DNA from: Niastella sp. | GTDB lineage: Bacteria; Bacteroidota; Bacteroidia; Chitinophagales; Chitinophagaceae | Assembly: GCA_017744515.1 (NCBI GenBank) | Contig: JAGIBF010000039.1 | Coordinates: forward strand, 1 to 64,000 | Direction: 5' to 3' | Length of the DNA stretch: 64,000 nucleotides | Shown: one piece after another, positions 49,810 through 58,506 of the stretch | Layout: each line of letters begins with the position of its first letter | Position numbering within the stretch: the first letter of the stretch is position 1 | Translations under genes and position numbers: made by a program | The notes under the pieces: model-generated | What the model saw: only the letters and a program-made list of their open reading frames with translations | Databases searched by the model: none | What the model was told of the DNA's origin: nothing

Positions 49810-49902
49810 CCGCCTTTTGATGCAATATCGAAAGACGGCTGCAATTAATACAATAACAGGTGGGTAAAACAAAGGGACATACAGGGGGACATTTGGGGGA
49901 CA

Positions 49903-51624
49903 TCAGATCATTTCAGCGAGTTCATCCAGTGAACCCTCTTCCGGCAGATTGATTTTTTTGCGCAGCCGCTGCCTTGCCTTCTTGATGGCATCATAACTCA
50001 CCCCCAGCATGGCCGCCATATCCTTTGGCGGCAATTGCAATTTAGTAAGCGCTATCAGGCGGGTGTCGGCTGCACTGAGATCAGGCATCTTGTCCCGGAG
50101 GCGTACAAAGAACCCCGGGTACACCTTTTCAAAAAGATCCCGGAAAGTACGCCAGTCATCCTCGGTAAGAATAGTAGCGTTGAGGAGGCGGTTAATATTT
50201 TCAGTTCGTTCCCTATTTTCCTGCACATCGTTCTGTTGCAATTGCTCCAGCTCCTGCCGGAATTGCTCGATAAGATCGTTTTTCTCTTTTAACTTGTCGG
50301 TATAGCCAATCAGTTCCTGCCGGGCAAACAACAGTTCCTGTTGTGCCTTCTCGCGGGCCAGGGCAGCCAGCTGCAACTCCTTGTTTCTTTTCAGGCGCTG
50401 GCGGTTGACCCACAACAAACCAATAATACCGGCCAGCAACACGGCTACCAAAATGCCATTGCGGATGAATACCTGCTGCCGGCGCTGGGCCTCCAGCTCA
50501 TGAACCGTATTCATATATCTTTCCGTTTCCACCTTTAGCTTGGCCTGGTTCAACGTGCGGATACTGCGTATGGCAGCCAGACTGTCTTTGTAAAACAACA
50601 AGGAGTCGGCATATTGTAAAGCCAGCGCATGATTGCCTTTCAATAAATAATACTTGTACAGGTTGTCGTACCAGCTTCTATACAGGCCCACACCATTTAA
50701 AGCATACACATGAGAGCGTGCAAGCGTTAAATATTGTTCGGCCATGGTAGTATTCCGTTGGCTGATATAAATGGATATAAGGATCATGGCTGCATTGGCA
50801 GCACTGCCCCATTCCCGGGCTTTGAGGCTACCTGCATAATCCTGCTGCAGCAATGGCAAAGCCAGCGAGTCCTGGCCCATCAGGTGATAAGTATACCCCA
50901 TATTGCCATAAGCAAGCGTCATATAAAAGGAGTCATTTGCTGCAGCAGCGGAAGTGTGAGACTGCTTGAAAAAATAGATAGCCGAGTCGTATTGTTTGGT
51001 TTGCTGGTAGCATAAGGCTATACTATTCTCCAGGCTGGCAAAATAGATAACCCCGTTCCAATAGTCCGGAAGGTCCCTGGTTTCTTTATAATACTTGATG
51101 GCCTGATCATATTCCCCAAACCGGAAGTAACATTCGGCCAACCCTCCGGCATAACGTTTAAGGTAGGGTAGGTTTCCCATGCCTTTTTCCTCTAAAAAGT
51201 ACCTGCCCCTTTGCATGTATTCAAAGGCAGGCCCAAACTTATTCAGCAAAAAATAAAGATTACCTATGTGAAACCAGCATTCAGCTTGTATAATAAGCCA
51301 TCCCCGGTCTTTTGCTTCCTTTTCTGTTTGCAGCATTTCATCCACGCTCCTTTGTCCGCCCCGGAGAACGGTTGCCACGTAGATGCGATGCAGCAACCAG
51401 CTTTGTTGCGCCAGGAACGCATCATCCTGGTATTTAGTCTCCGCGGCTTGCAGCGTGTTGATAGCATGGGTAGAATCCTGCAGAGTAAGAACAGTAAGCT
51501 TATACCACTTGTACAGGCGTTCAACCTGCTCATCCTGCGAAAGCGAAGAAGGGATGTCCGGCTGCGCATACAGCGCAGGACCTGCAAACAATAATAACCA
51601 CAGGAAAAAAGGCTTTGCCGTCAA
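49903..51624 (-). CDS. TPR sensor with transmembrane helix and LuxR-like HTH
   Basis: A 573-residue protein with a TTG start at 51622-51624: an in-frame TAA lies two codons upstream and no ATG follows for over 80 residues, while the TTG gives a full signal peptide (FFLWLLLFAGPALYAQ). TPR repeats fill about residues 30-370 on the outer side (for example YAGGLAECYFRFGEYDQAIK). One helix near 392-412 (NGILVAVLLAGIIGLLWV) leads to a cytoplasmic coiled coil and a C-terminal LuxR-type HTH (IALTKLQLPPKDMAAMLGVS, then YDAIKKARQRLRKK). This one-component layout is typical of Bacteroidota. Its signal and targets are unknown. Confidence 0.85.
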   Translation of the reverse strand: MTAKPFFLWLLLFAGPALYAQPDIPSSLSQDEQVERLYKWYKLTVLTLQDSTHAINTLQAAETKYQDDAFLAQQSWLLHRIYVATVLRGGQRSVDEMLQTEKEAKDRGWLIIQAECWFHIGNLYFLLNKFGPAFEYMQRGRYFLEEKGMGNLPYLKRYAGGLAECYFRFGEYDQAIKYYKETRDLPDYWNGVIYFASLENSIALCYQQTKQYDSAIYFFKQSHTSAAAANDSFYMTLAYGNMGYTYHLMGQDSLALPLLQQDYAGSLKAREWGSAANAAMILISIYISQRNTTMAEQYLTLARSHVYALNGVGLYRSWYDNLYKYYLLKGNHALALQYADSLLFYKDSLAAIRSIRTLNQAKLKVETERYMNTVHELEAQRRQQVFIRNGILVAVLLAGIIGLLWVNRQRLKRNKELQLAALAREKAQQELLFARQELIGYTDKLKEKNDLIEQFRQELEQLQQNDVQENRERTENINRLLNATILTEDDWRTFRDLFEKVYPGFFVRLRDKMPDLSAADTRLIALTKLQLPPKDMAAMLGVSYDAIKKARQRLRKKINLPEEGSLDELAEMI

Positions 51625-51702
51625 GGTTTAGGTGGGAGTTTTAGTTAACCCTACGAAAATACAATACTCTTGAACACAAAAATCTTACTACTCGTTGTTG
51701 TT

Positions 51703-51740
51703 CAATTCGTGTAATTGGCCTGAATTCGTGTTTATCGTGT
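51703..51740. repeat. AATTCGTG dispersed repeat, copy 3, overlapping the recB stop
   Basis: AATTCGTGTAATTGG (51704-51718) then GAATTCGTGTTT (51722-51733). The recB stop codon (51732-51734) and its last codons lie within its edge. Confidence 0.7.
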
Positions 51741-54700
51741 AATGATCCCTTCCAGCGCCTGTATCTTCTCCAACGAGGGCTTATGCGTAAAAATGCCCGA
51801 ATCTCTTCCAGCCCGCACGCCCCGCACGAAAACATAGATTACCCCACCAAACTGCGTAGCATAATCGAATCGCGGAAGACGACTCTCCAGGTATTTTTTG
51901 ACAGCCACCGTATAAATGAGGTACTGCAAATGATAGTTGTTCTCATTCATGGCCCTGGCCAGTGCAAGCGGTGCATAATCCTGTAAGTCGTTGCCCAGGT
52001 AGTTCGACTTCCAGTCGAGCACGTAATACCGTCCGGCATGCTCAAAGAATAAGTCGATCTTACCATTCATCATACCTTCCAGTTTATTCTCTGGCAGCCC
52101 CTGGAAGTTCCGGATCAAAATGCTCACCTGGTCATCGGAAAGCCCATGCAGGTCATTGAGCGGAAAAGCAGGAACAGGGAAATCGAATTCCAGTTCCGTC
52201 ATACGTTTGTTCCAGTTCACATCGGAAAGGGTGAACGGTTCATCCTCGCCACCTATATTCGTAAACAATACCTGGTTCAGCATCTCACGCAATAAAGGAA
52301 GATATATTTCTTCCTGACCGGGCACAAACCGGCGTATCGCTTCACCCAGCCATTTATCCCAGCGGCTGTCATCCGAGAAGTGGATGTTCTCAAAAATGAA
52401 GTGCAGGAAATTACCTGTCTTGGCGCCGCGCCGCAAAAGGTGGAATATAAAGTTGTCATATTCTTGCGCCAATGGGAAGGAGCGGGGCGGCACCTGCTGA
52501 TCGGGCTTGGCAGCCAGCATACTATAGCTCATCTTGCGCCAGTTCTCCTCCTTTAGGGTAAAGTGGATGGAAGCCGCGGGAGCAAGCGTTTGCAAATGAC
52601 TCACCTGCCGGTAGCGCGTAGCCGGAGCTGCAGGAACCTCGGATTTTAATGCGATCAATGAGTCGTCTGTATCTTTCAACGCATTGACAAACATAGCAAG
52701 CGTAGAAGCCTTATAATAGGAATAAGTATTCCTGTAAACATAACAAGCATACACGGCCCGGGTAATGGCCACGTACAACAAACGGCGGTTTTCCTGCTCG
52801 GCCTGTTCGGCATACCAGCCAAGCTGCTCAGGAGACAGCTGGGTGCTTTCAGCACCCACATAATCACCGGAAACAGGATCGCGGAAACTCACAAAGTTCC
52901 TGTCCTTATTATCTACAAAATCAAGGAAAGGAGCCAACACGATATTGTACTCAAGCCCTTTGCTCTTATGAATGGTCACGATCTTTACGGCATCATCATC
53001 GCTTTCCATCCGTTGCGTGTATTCATCCCCTTCGGCCGACATACCATCGATGCCACGTTGCAGCCACGATAACAATTCCTGCATGGAAAGCCCCTTCCTG
53101 TTTTCAGCCTGGTGCACCAGCTCCACCAGCTGAAACAAGTTGGTGATAATACGCTCACCATTTACAGATTGTGGAGAAAGCAAAACCTGCTTCACGTTGA
53201 AATCAGCCACAAAGTCCATCAATGCAGTATAAACACCATCATCCTGCCAGCGCTTCTTATAGCTGGTGAATAATTCCAGTACGGCAGCGTCATTGAGTGA
53301 AGGGATATGATCGGAGTCGAAGCCGGTAAAAGGAGAAAGCAGCGCGCGGTTAATAGACGCACGGTCGGGCCGGGCAATGGCATCCAGCAGGTACAACAAA
53401 TAACGAGCTTCTTCAGATTGTAAAACCCTGGCATCATCGATCGTTACCGAAGGGATGCCCAGTTGGGCCAGTTGAGCCTTTACATCCTTTCCTTGCTTAC
53501 CGGTGCGCACGAGGATACCAATATCTGAAGGAATAACGCGACGTTGCTGATCCTTCTTGTGAATAAGATAAGAGGCATCCTGCAACAAATTAGCTACCTG
53601 TGCTGCTACGCCCTCCAATAATGTTTTACTATTGGGAACAGAATATATGGTGAAAGCAGGTACAATTGCCTTACCTCGCAGTAATTCACCTTTAGCATTA
53701 GGCACCGGGCTTTCTACCGGCATATAAAGAATGGCATTGTCCGCCTCTTTAAAATAGAAAGTATCGAACCCCGGTTCAGGCAGAAAGAATGTATTCATGG
53801 CATGGATCATCCGCTCGGAAGAGCGGTAATTATGATTCATACTATACACGTGCTTCACCGCATCCCTTGCCTTGAAGTAAGTAAAGATGTCTGCCTTGCG
53901 CCAGGCATAAATACTCTGCTTGGGGTCGCCAATATAAAAGAGGGTAGTATCCTCGCCAAAGGCCGTATCAAATATCTCAAACTGTTGCCGGTCGGTATCC
54001 TGGAACTCGTCGATAAAAACAGCCCGGTACTTCTTGCGCAGCAGCTTCACAAGTTGAGCACTGTTCCTATTGGTAAGCGCGTGATGCAGATTACTGATCA
54101 GGTCGTCGTAACCCAATACATTATTACGCTCTTTAAATAAAGCAATGCCCTCACCAGCCTCCTGGATAGCCACATAACAAAGTTGCTGATAAACAGCCTG
54201 GATAACAGGAACAATACTTGCCTCAACAGCATCGATAGCATCCATACGTTGAATGATCTCCGGAAACAGCCTGGCCACATAAGCAGCTTTACTCCGTTTC
54301 TCCCGCACCATGGCAATAAAGTCTTTTGGCGAAGCAACACAAGGCAGGAACGTTTTTTTAGCATTGCGATCATCCTCGCAGATGGCTTGTAATTTGGCAG
54401 CATTGGCTGCCACATAAGCAAGAAGCTCCTGCTCCAATGCCAGCTTTTTTTCGTGCAGTGCGGAAAGCTGCTGGTCCCACGCATCCTGTTGAGCCCTTGT
54501 AATGGAGTAACGTGTACCCTCCTGAAATCCGGGATACTTCTTACCACTCAACTGATTCTTCAACACTTCGAGGATATTGCTTCGTAACTCTTCATGCCAC
54601 ACCTGCTGCAATAAACGTGGCAACAAAGTAGTAACATGCTTGCGCCAGAACTTATTCAGTTCCTCTTCGATCACAGGCGTAAGGTCAGGTTGCATCTCAG

Positions 54701-55139
54701 CGCCAAATAACTGGAAAGTTTCAAAGGCAAATTCATTAAGCGTCTGCTGACAAAAACTATGGATAGTAAGCACCGATGTTTCATCGAGAAACAATACGGA
54801 GTCTCTGAGTTGCTGTTGAATAGCCTCCTCGCCACGCGTATCGATAGCCTGCTGTACGAGGGCGCTGATATTCTTATCGTCGATAGTATGACCACCCGCA
54901 TACTTATGGGCGCTGCGGATAAACAACCGCACCCTTTCCTCCAGTTCTGCCACAGCAGCTTTGGTAAAAGTAACCATGAGGATTTCCTTAACCGGCACTA
55001 CCTCCTCTAATACCAGCCTTAAAACAAGAATGGCAATAGAATAGGTTTTACCAGTGCCGGCACTTGCTTCAATCAGGTTGCTATCCCGCAGCGGCGCCGT
55101 AGAAGCATTGAAATCGATATATTGTTTAGCACCATTCAT
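51732..55139 (-). CDS. recB: Exodeoxyribonuclease V subunit RecB
   Basis: A 1135-residue UvrD-type helicase with a C-terminal nuclease, close to the usual RecB length. Walker A is EASAGTGKTYS (residues 24-34), motif Ia follows in MVTFTKAAVAELEERVR, motif II is AVFIDEFQDTDRQQFEIFD, and VKIVTIHKSKGLEYNIV and RLLYVAITRA are motifs V and VI. The nuclease core YYVLDWKSNYLG lies near residue 1040. With RecC and RecD it processes double-strand ends for RecA. It is the last gene of the recD-recC-recB run. Confidence 0.96.
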   Translation of the reverse strand: MNGAKQYIDFNASTAPLRDSNLIEASAGTGKTYSIAILVLRLVLEEVVPVKEILMVTFTKAAVAELEERVRLFIRSAHKYAGGHTIDDKNISALVQQAIDTRGEEAIQQQLRDSVLFLDETSVLTIHSFCQQTLNEFAFETFQLFGAEMQPDLTPVIEEELNKFWRKHVTTLLPRLLQQVWHEELRSNILEVLKNQLSGKKYPGFQEGTRYSITRAQQDAWDQQLSALHEKKLALEQELLAYVAANAAKLQAICEDDRNAKKTFLPCVASPKDFIAMVREKRSKAAYVARLFPEIIQRMDAIDAVEASIVPVIQAVYQQLCYVAIQEAGEGIALFKERNNVLGYDDLISNLHHALTNRNSAQLVKLLRKKYRAVFIDEFQDTDRQQFEIFDTAFGEDTTLFYIGDPKQSIYAWRKADIFTYFKARDAVKHVYSMNHNYRSSERMIHAMNTFFLPEPGFDTFYFKEADNAILYMPVESPVPNAKGELLRGKAIVPAFTIYSVPNSKTLLEGVAAQVANLLQDASYLIHKKDQQRRVIPSDIGILVRTGKQGKDVKAQLAQLGIPSVTIDDARVLQSEEARYLLYLLDAIARPDRASINRALLSPFTGFDSDHIPSLNDAAVLELFTSYKKRWQDDGVYTALMDFVADFNVKQVLLSPQSVNGERIITNLFQLVELVHQAENRKGLSMQELLSWLQRGIDGMSAEGDEYTQRMESDDDAVKIVTIHKSKGLEYNIVLAPFLDFVDNKDRNFVSFRDPVSGDYVGAESTQLSPEQLGWYAEQAEQENRRLLYVAITRAVYACYVYRNTYSYYKASTLAMFVNALKDTDDSLIALKSEVPAAPATRYRQVSHLQTLAPAASIHFTLKEENWRKMSYSMLAAKPDQQVPPRSFPLAQEYDNFIFHLLRRGAKTGNFLHFIFENIHFSDDSRWDKWLGEAIRRFVPGQEEIYLPLLREMLNQVLFTNIGGEDEPFTLSDVNWNKRMTELEFDFPVPAFPLNDLHGLSDDQVSILIRNFQGLPENKLEGMMNGKIDLFFEHAGRYYVLDWKSNYLGNDLQDYAPLALARAMNENNYHLQYLIYTVAVKKYLESRLPRFDYATQFGGVIYVFVRGVRAGRDSGIFTHKPSLEKIQALEGIITR

Positions 55140-55246
55140 GCTTATGTTCTAATAAAATGTTGTAAATGTCGTATCAAAAGGAATTGCCTCGCCCTAAAGG
55201 GCGAGGTTAAGAAAGAACTTTTTCTCCCGGGCTTTAGCCCAATGCC

Positions 55247-58200
55247 TCAATCATAGTACCCCGGAAAAACTTCCTCCAACGGTACAAGGACATGCATCGC
55301 AATAGCCTTATACTGCTCCAGCACTTCCTCCCGGTTATAAAAACCTTTATTATACTCCGGCAAAATATAAGGGTCTTCCGACGTTTCGAGCCTCCTCTCC
55401 ACGACCTTGCTGAACTTCTCAAAATCCATATCAGCCACCTGTCCGGGTTTGATGTCGAAATCAGGGTAGAAAGGAGCCAGCTTTTCAAGGCCGGCCTTAT
55501 AAATAATCACGAGTTTGGTAAGCCTTTCGATCGCTTCTGCCTTTTGGATGGGTACAGCGTTGAAAACAGCTTCCTTCCTGGCGCCCGATATAAAAGAGGC
55601 GCCGGTAAGCTCACCCGCAGCCATACCAGCCAGGTAACGGATATAAGCTTCGATCAAATACTTCGTCTCATTCTTAGACCACGATACCAGCACCAGCTTT
55701 TTATTGAAGACTCCCTGGATAGCACCCTTCAACACACTGTTGTCGATAGCCATAGAAACCTGTACAGTAGTAGCTGCTGTCTGGCCGGTAGTAGCACCAT
55801 ACAGTGAGCGAACCGGTGTAACTACTTCTTCTATATGCTTTACTGCCACGGTGGCCATGTTTTTCAAGGGCAGCTCACCCATCATCATCAGCTTCTGCTG
55901 CAAAACTTCCGGCTCCGCTTCAGTAAGCAGTTGATTCTTGAGCGCCCACTGCTGCAAATGGTCCAGGCCAAATAACTCCGTATCACTCAGCAATACCTGT
56001 TTATCATCATAATAAACATCCAACGCCTTATTGTAATAAACCTTGAAAGGATTCTTAAAGAAGCGCACAAGGTCATCCAATGCCACTTCACTGAAGTCAA
56101 GCTTGTCGGCAGGCTTGTCTGGAAGCAACACTGGCTTTTCTGGTGTTGCTGTGTTCAAATAACTATATAACCGTTTATTGCCGGTAGCATATTGATGACT
56201 GAAACCCTGCAACGGTTGAAGTGTGATCAATTGATCACGTACCTCGTCAGGCGCTTCCGCACCAGCTTCAATATAATCGAGTAGTTCGTCGATCAGGGCA
56301 GAAGGAGGTAACACACTGTTGTCCTTCGCATGTTGACCAAGATAACTGATGTACAGGTATTTCCTGGCCGAAAGGATCGTTTCGATGAACAGGTGCTTGT
56401 CATTCTCCTTCACATTCCTGTCACCCTTTTGCCGTTGTCTCGTCATCAGGTTGAAGCTGGCGGGCTGCTCCTTGCGGGGAAACTTATCATAATCAAGCCC
56501 CATCAGCGCCACCACTTTAAAAGGAATACTGCGCATGGGGATCAGCGAACAAAAAGTAATACCGCCATTGGCAAAAAGGCCGGTTCGCGTAGTGCCGGCA
56601 AGCAATTGCAGAAAATTGTGCGTAAACACATCAAACGATACAGACTCGGTCATGTACTCATGCAGCAGGTTGTATTCAGCCAGGTGCTTCATGAGCGCAT
56701 GATAGTCATCATCCGTGTCCTCTTCCGGTTCAAGGATCAAATTGTGCAATACATCCTCTACATATTTCACCCAGCCGGCAATATCGCGCGAAGCAGATCG
56801 CTCCCGGATACTGTCCATCAGCACTTCAGCAAAATGACAAAACCGGATGACCTCCGGCGCATCACTGCCCTCCACCAGGTCGAGCGGATAGAAGCGGTCC
56901 ACACCATCGTCATACATCATCTCTCCACTCATGCAAACGCCAAACAAAATGCGCTTAATACCATACACCCAGCTCACCAAATGCGTTTCGTCATCCTGCC
57001 GTCCTTCCAGTCCAAACCGGATATTGGCGGCGTCTACCACTTCACGGATGCGGGTTACATCCGAAAGGCCAAAGCGTCGGCGGATAAGCGAAGAGTCCAG
57101 CAATTGAAGTACAGCCTCTGCTTTGAAGTTTTCTTCATGCAGCGATAGAATAGCATGCAAGGCTGTAAAAATATTATCGCTCTCATTATAACTTTCATCG
57201 GCAATGATGAACCTGAATGGATAAGGCGCATTACTGAAAATCGCCTTGATATAAGGAGCGTAAGTATCGATATTGCTCACCATCACCACAATGTCGCGGG
57301 GAGACAACAGCTCCTTTCGCTGATCGATCAGGTGAACAAGATAGTTGTACAAAACCTCCACTTCACGCGCTACCGTATAGCAGGCATTGATCACGATCGA
57401 CCCATCACCCACGTCGGCACGCGAAAGCTGGTTGCGGTCAGTCGTGGCAGCATTAAAAATGTCATCCTGTATCTTCTGTAGCAGGCTGTTGGGCTCCGGA
57501 GGCACCGTGTCGATCACTTCATGCGCATTTAAAAACTCATCATGCCGGAAGAACAACCCGAACGAATCCTGGATAACACGCCCCCAGCTGGTCAACAATG
57601 TATTGCCGGTTATACTGCTTTCCACCAGCTTATAACCCTTTTGCCGCCATGTGGCCAGTTGCTTTTCATTCCGGTCATCAAACCAGTAAACCAATGGAGC
57701 AGGGTTGATAAAATAAAAATGAACATCGATGACAGAGGACAGCTCATACAATATCTGAACGTGGTAAGCCGTGATGATGGACAAACCAAACAATTGAACA
57801 CGCGGTAGCCGGGCTTTCAGGCTCGCCTGACTGGACGGTTGCTTCAGTTTGTCGAGGATCAGGGAACCAATCAATGTTTTATCAGGCAAAGAATCACGCG
57901 CCTCTTTCTTAGCCCTTGTCCACAAATACTGTTGCCACGAGTGGTCTGGATCGCCGGAAATAATACCTTCATTCCATTGCCTGATCAACGCTGGCCGGTA
58001 AACCTGGTATTGGTCAAATAGATCAGCAACCCTTTCGGCCAGCGCCATGCGCCGCGTATCCGCTTCCGGGCCGGCATTCCGGAAATAATCAGCGATATAA
58101 GGAAACTTACTGATGAACTCCTTTTCACCCAGTAACTTAAACAGCAGCCAGCTGAGGTTGGTGGCGCTCAACATGGCAGTATAAGAACCCCCGAGCAAAT

Positions 58201-58420
58201 AATAAAGCAGATGGATCAGTTCATTTGGTTTCTGAAAACGGCAGTTGGCAGCAATACCGAGGTGATCGGCCAGTTGAAGCTTCAGCCAGTTGTTCATACC
58301 ATCCGTCTGCGTAACGATATAATAAGGATCAAAAACACCATCCCCTGCCGTTCGCAGGTCGTCAGACAGGCTGTCTGCCAGCTTTTCGAGGGAGTTTGAA
58401 ACCTTCAGGTACAATGCCAT
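55247..58420 (-). CDS. recC: Exodeoxyribonuclease V subunit RecC
   Basis: A 1057-residue protein matching RecC along its length. RecC holds an inactivated helicase fold and reads Chi-like sites. Recognisable parts are the N-terminal SLEKLADSLSDDL, DGMNNWLKLQLADHLGIAAN, LFGLSIITAYHVQILYELS and FCSLIPMRSIPFKVVALMGL followed by DYDKFPR. There are no intact Walker motifs, as expected. It lies 74 nt after recD and 107 nt before recB. Confidence 0.94.
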   Translation of the reverse strand: MALYLKVSNSLEKLADSLSDDLRTAGDGVFDPYYIVTQTDGMNNWLKLQLADHLGIAANCRFQKPNELIHLLYYLLGGSYTAMLSATNLSWLLFKLLGEKEFISKFPYIADYFRNAGPEADTRRMALAERVADLFDQYQVYRPALIRQWNEGIISGDPDHSWQQYLWTRAKKEARDSLPDKTLIGSLILDKLKQPSSQASLKARLPRVQLFGLSIITAYHVQILYELSSVIDVHFYFINPAPLVYWFDDRNEKQLATWRQKGYKLVESSITGNTLLTSWGRVIQDSFGLFFRHDEFLNAHEVIDTVPPEPNSLLQKIQDDIFNAATTDRNQLSRADVGDGSIVINACYTVAREVEVLYNYLVHLIDQRKELLSPRDIVVMVSNIDTYAPYIKAIFSNAPYPFRFIIADESYNESDNIFTALHAILSLHEENFKAEAVLQLLDSSLIRRRFGLSDVTRIREVVDAANIRFGLEGRQDDETHLVSWVYGIKRILFGVCMSGEMMYDDGVDRFYPLDLVEGSDAPEVIRFCHFAEVLMDSIRERSASRDIAGWVKYVEDVLHNLILEPEEDTDDDYHALMKHLAEYNLLHEYMTESVSFDVFTHNFLQLLAGTTRTGLFANGGITFCSLIPMRSIPFKVVALMGLDYDKFPRKEQPASFNLMTRQRQKGDRNVKENDKHLFIETILSARKYLYISYLGQHAKDNSVLPPSALIDELLDYIEAGAEAPDEVRDQLITLQPLQGFSHQYATGNKRLYSYLNTATPEKPVLLPDKPADKLDFSEVALDDLVRFFKNPFKVYYNKALDVYYDDKQVLLSDTELFGLDHLQQWALKNQLLTEAEPEVLQQKLMMMGELPLKNMATVAVKHIEEVVTPVRSLYGATTGQTAATTVQVSMAIDNSVLKGAIQGVFNKKLVLVSWSKNETKYLIEAYIRYLAGMAAGELTGASFISGARKEAVFNAVPIQKAEAIERLTKLVIIYKAGLEKLAPFYPDFDIKPGQVADMDFEKFSKVVERRLETSEDPYILPEYNKGFYNREEVLEQYKAIAMHVLVPLEEVFPGYYD

Positions 58421-58475
58421 GATCGTATAGCGTAATAATTAAAGTAAAAGAGAAGTAGAACCCAACGATGCTTTT

Positions 58476-58506
58476 CAATTCGTGTAATTCGTCCTAATTC
58501 GTGTTA
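58476..58506. repeat. AATTCGTG dispersed repeat, copy 4, overlapping the recD stop
   Basis: AATTCGTGTAATTCG (58477-58491) then TAATTCGTGTTA (58495-58506). The recD stop (58494-58496) and its last codons fall inside it. Confidence 0.7.
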
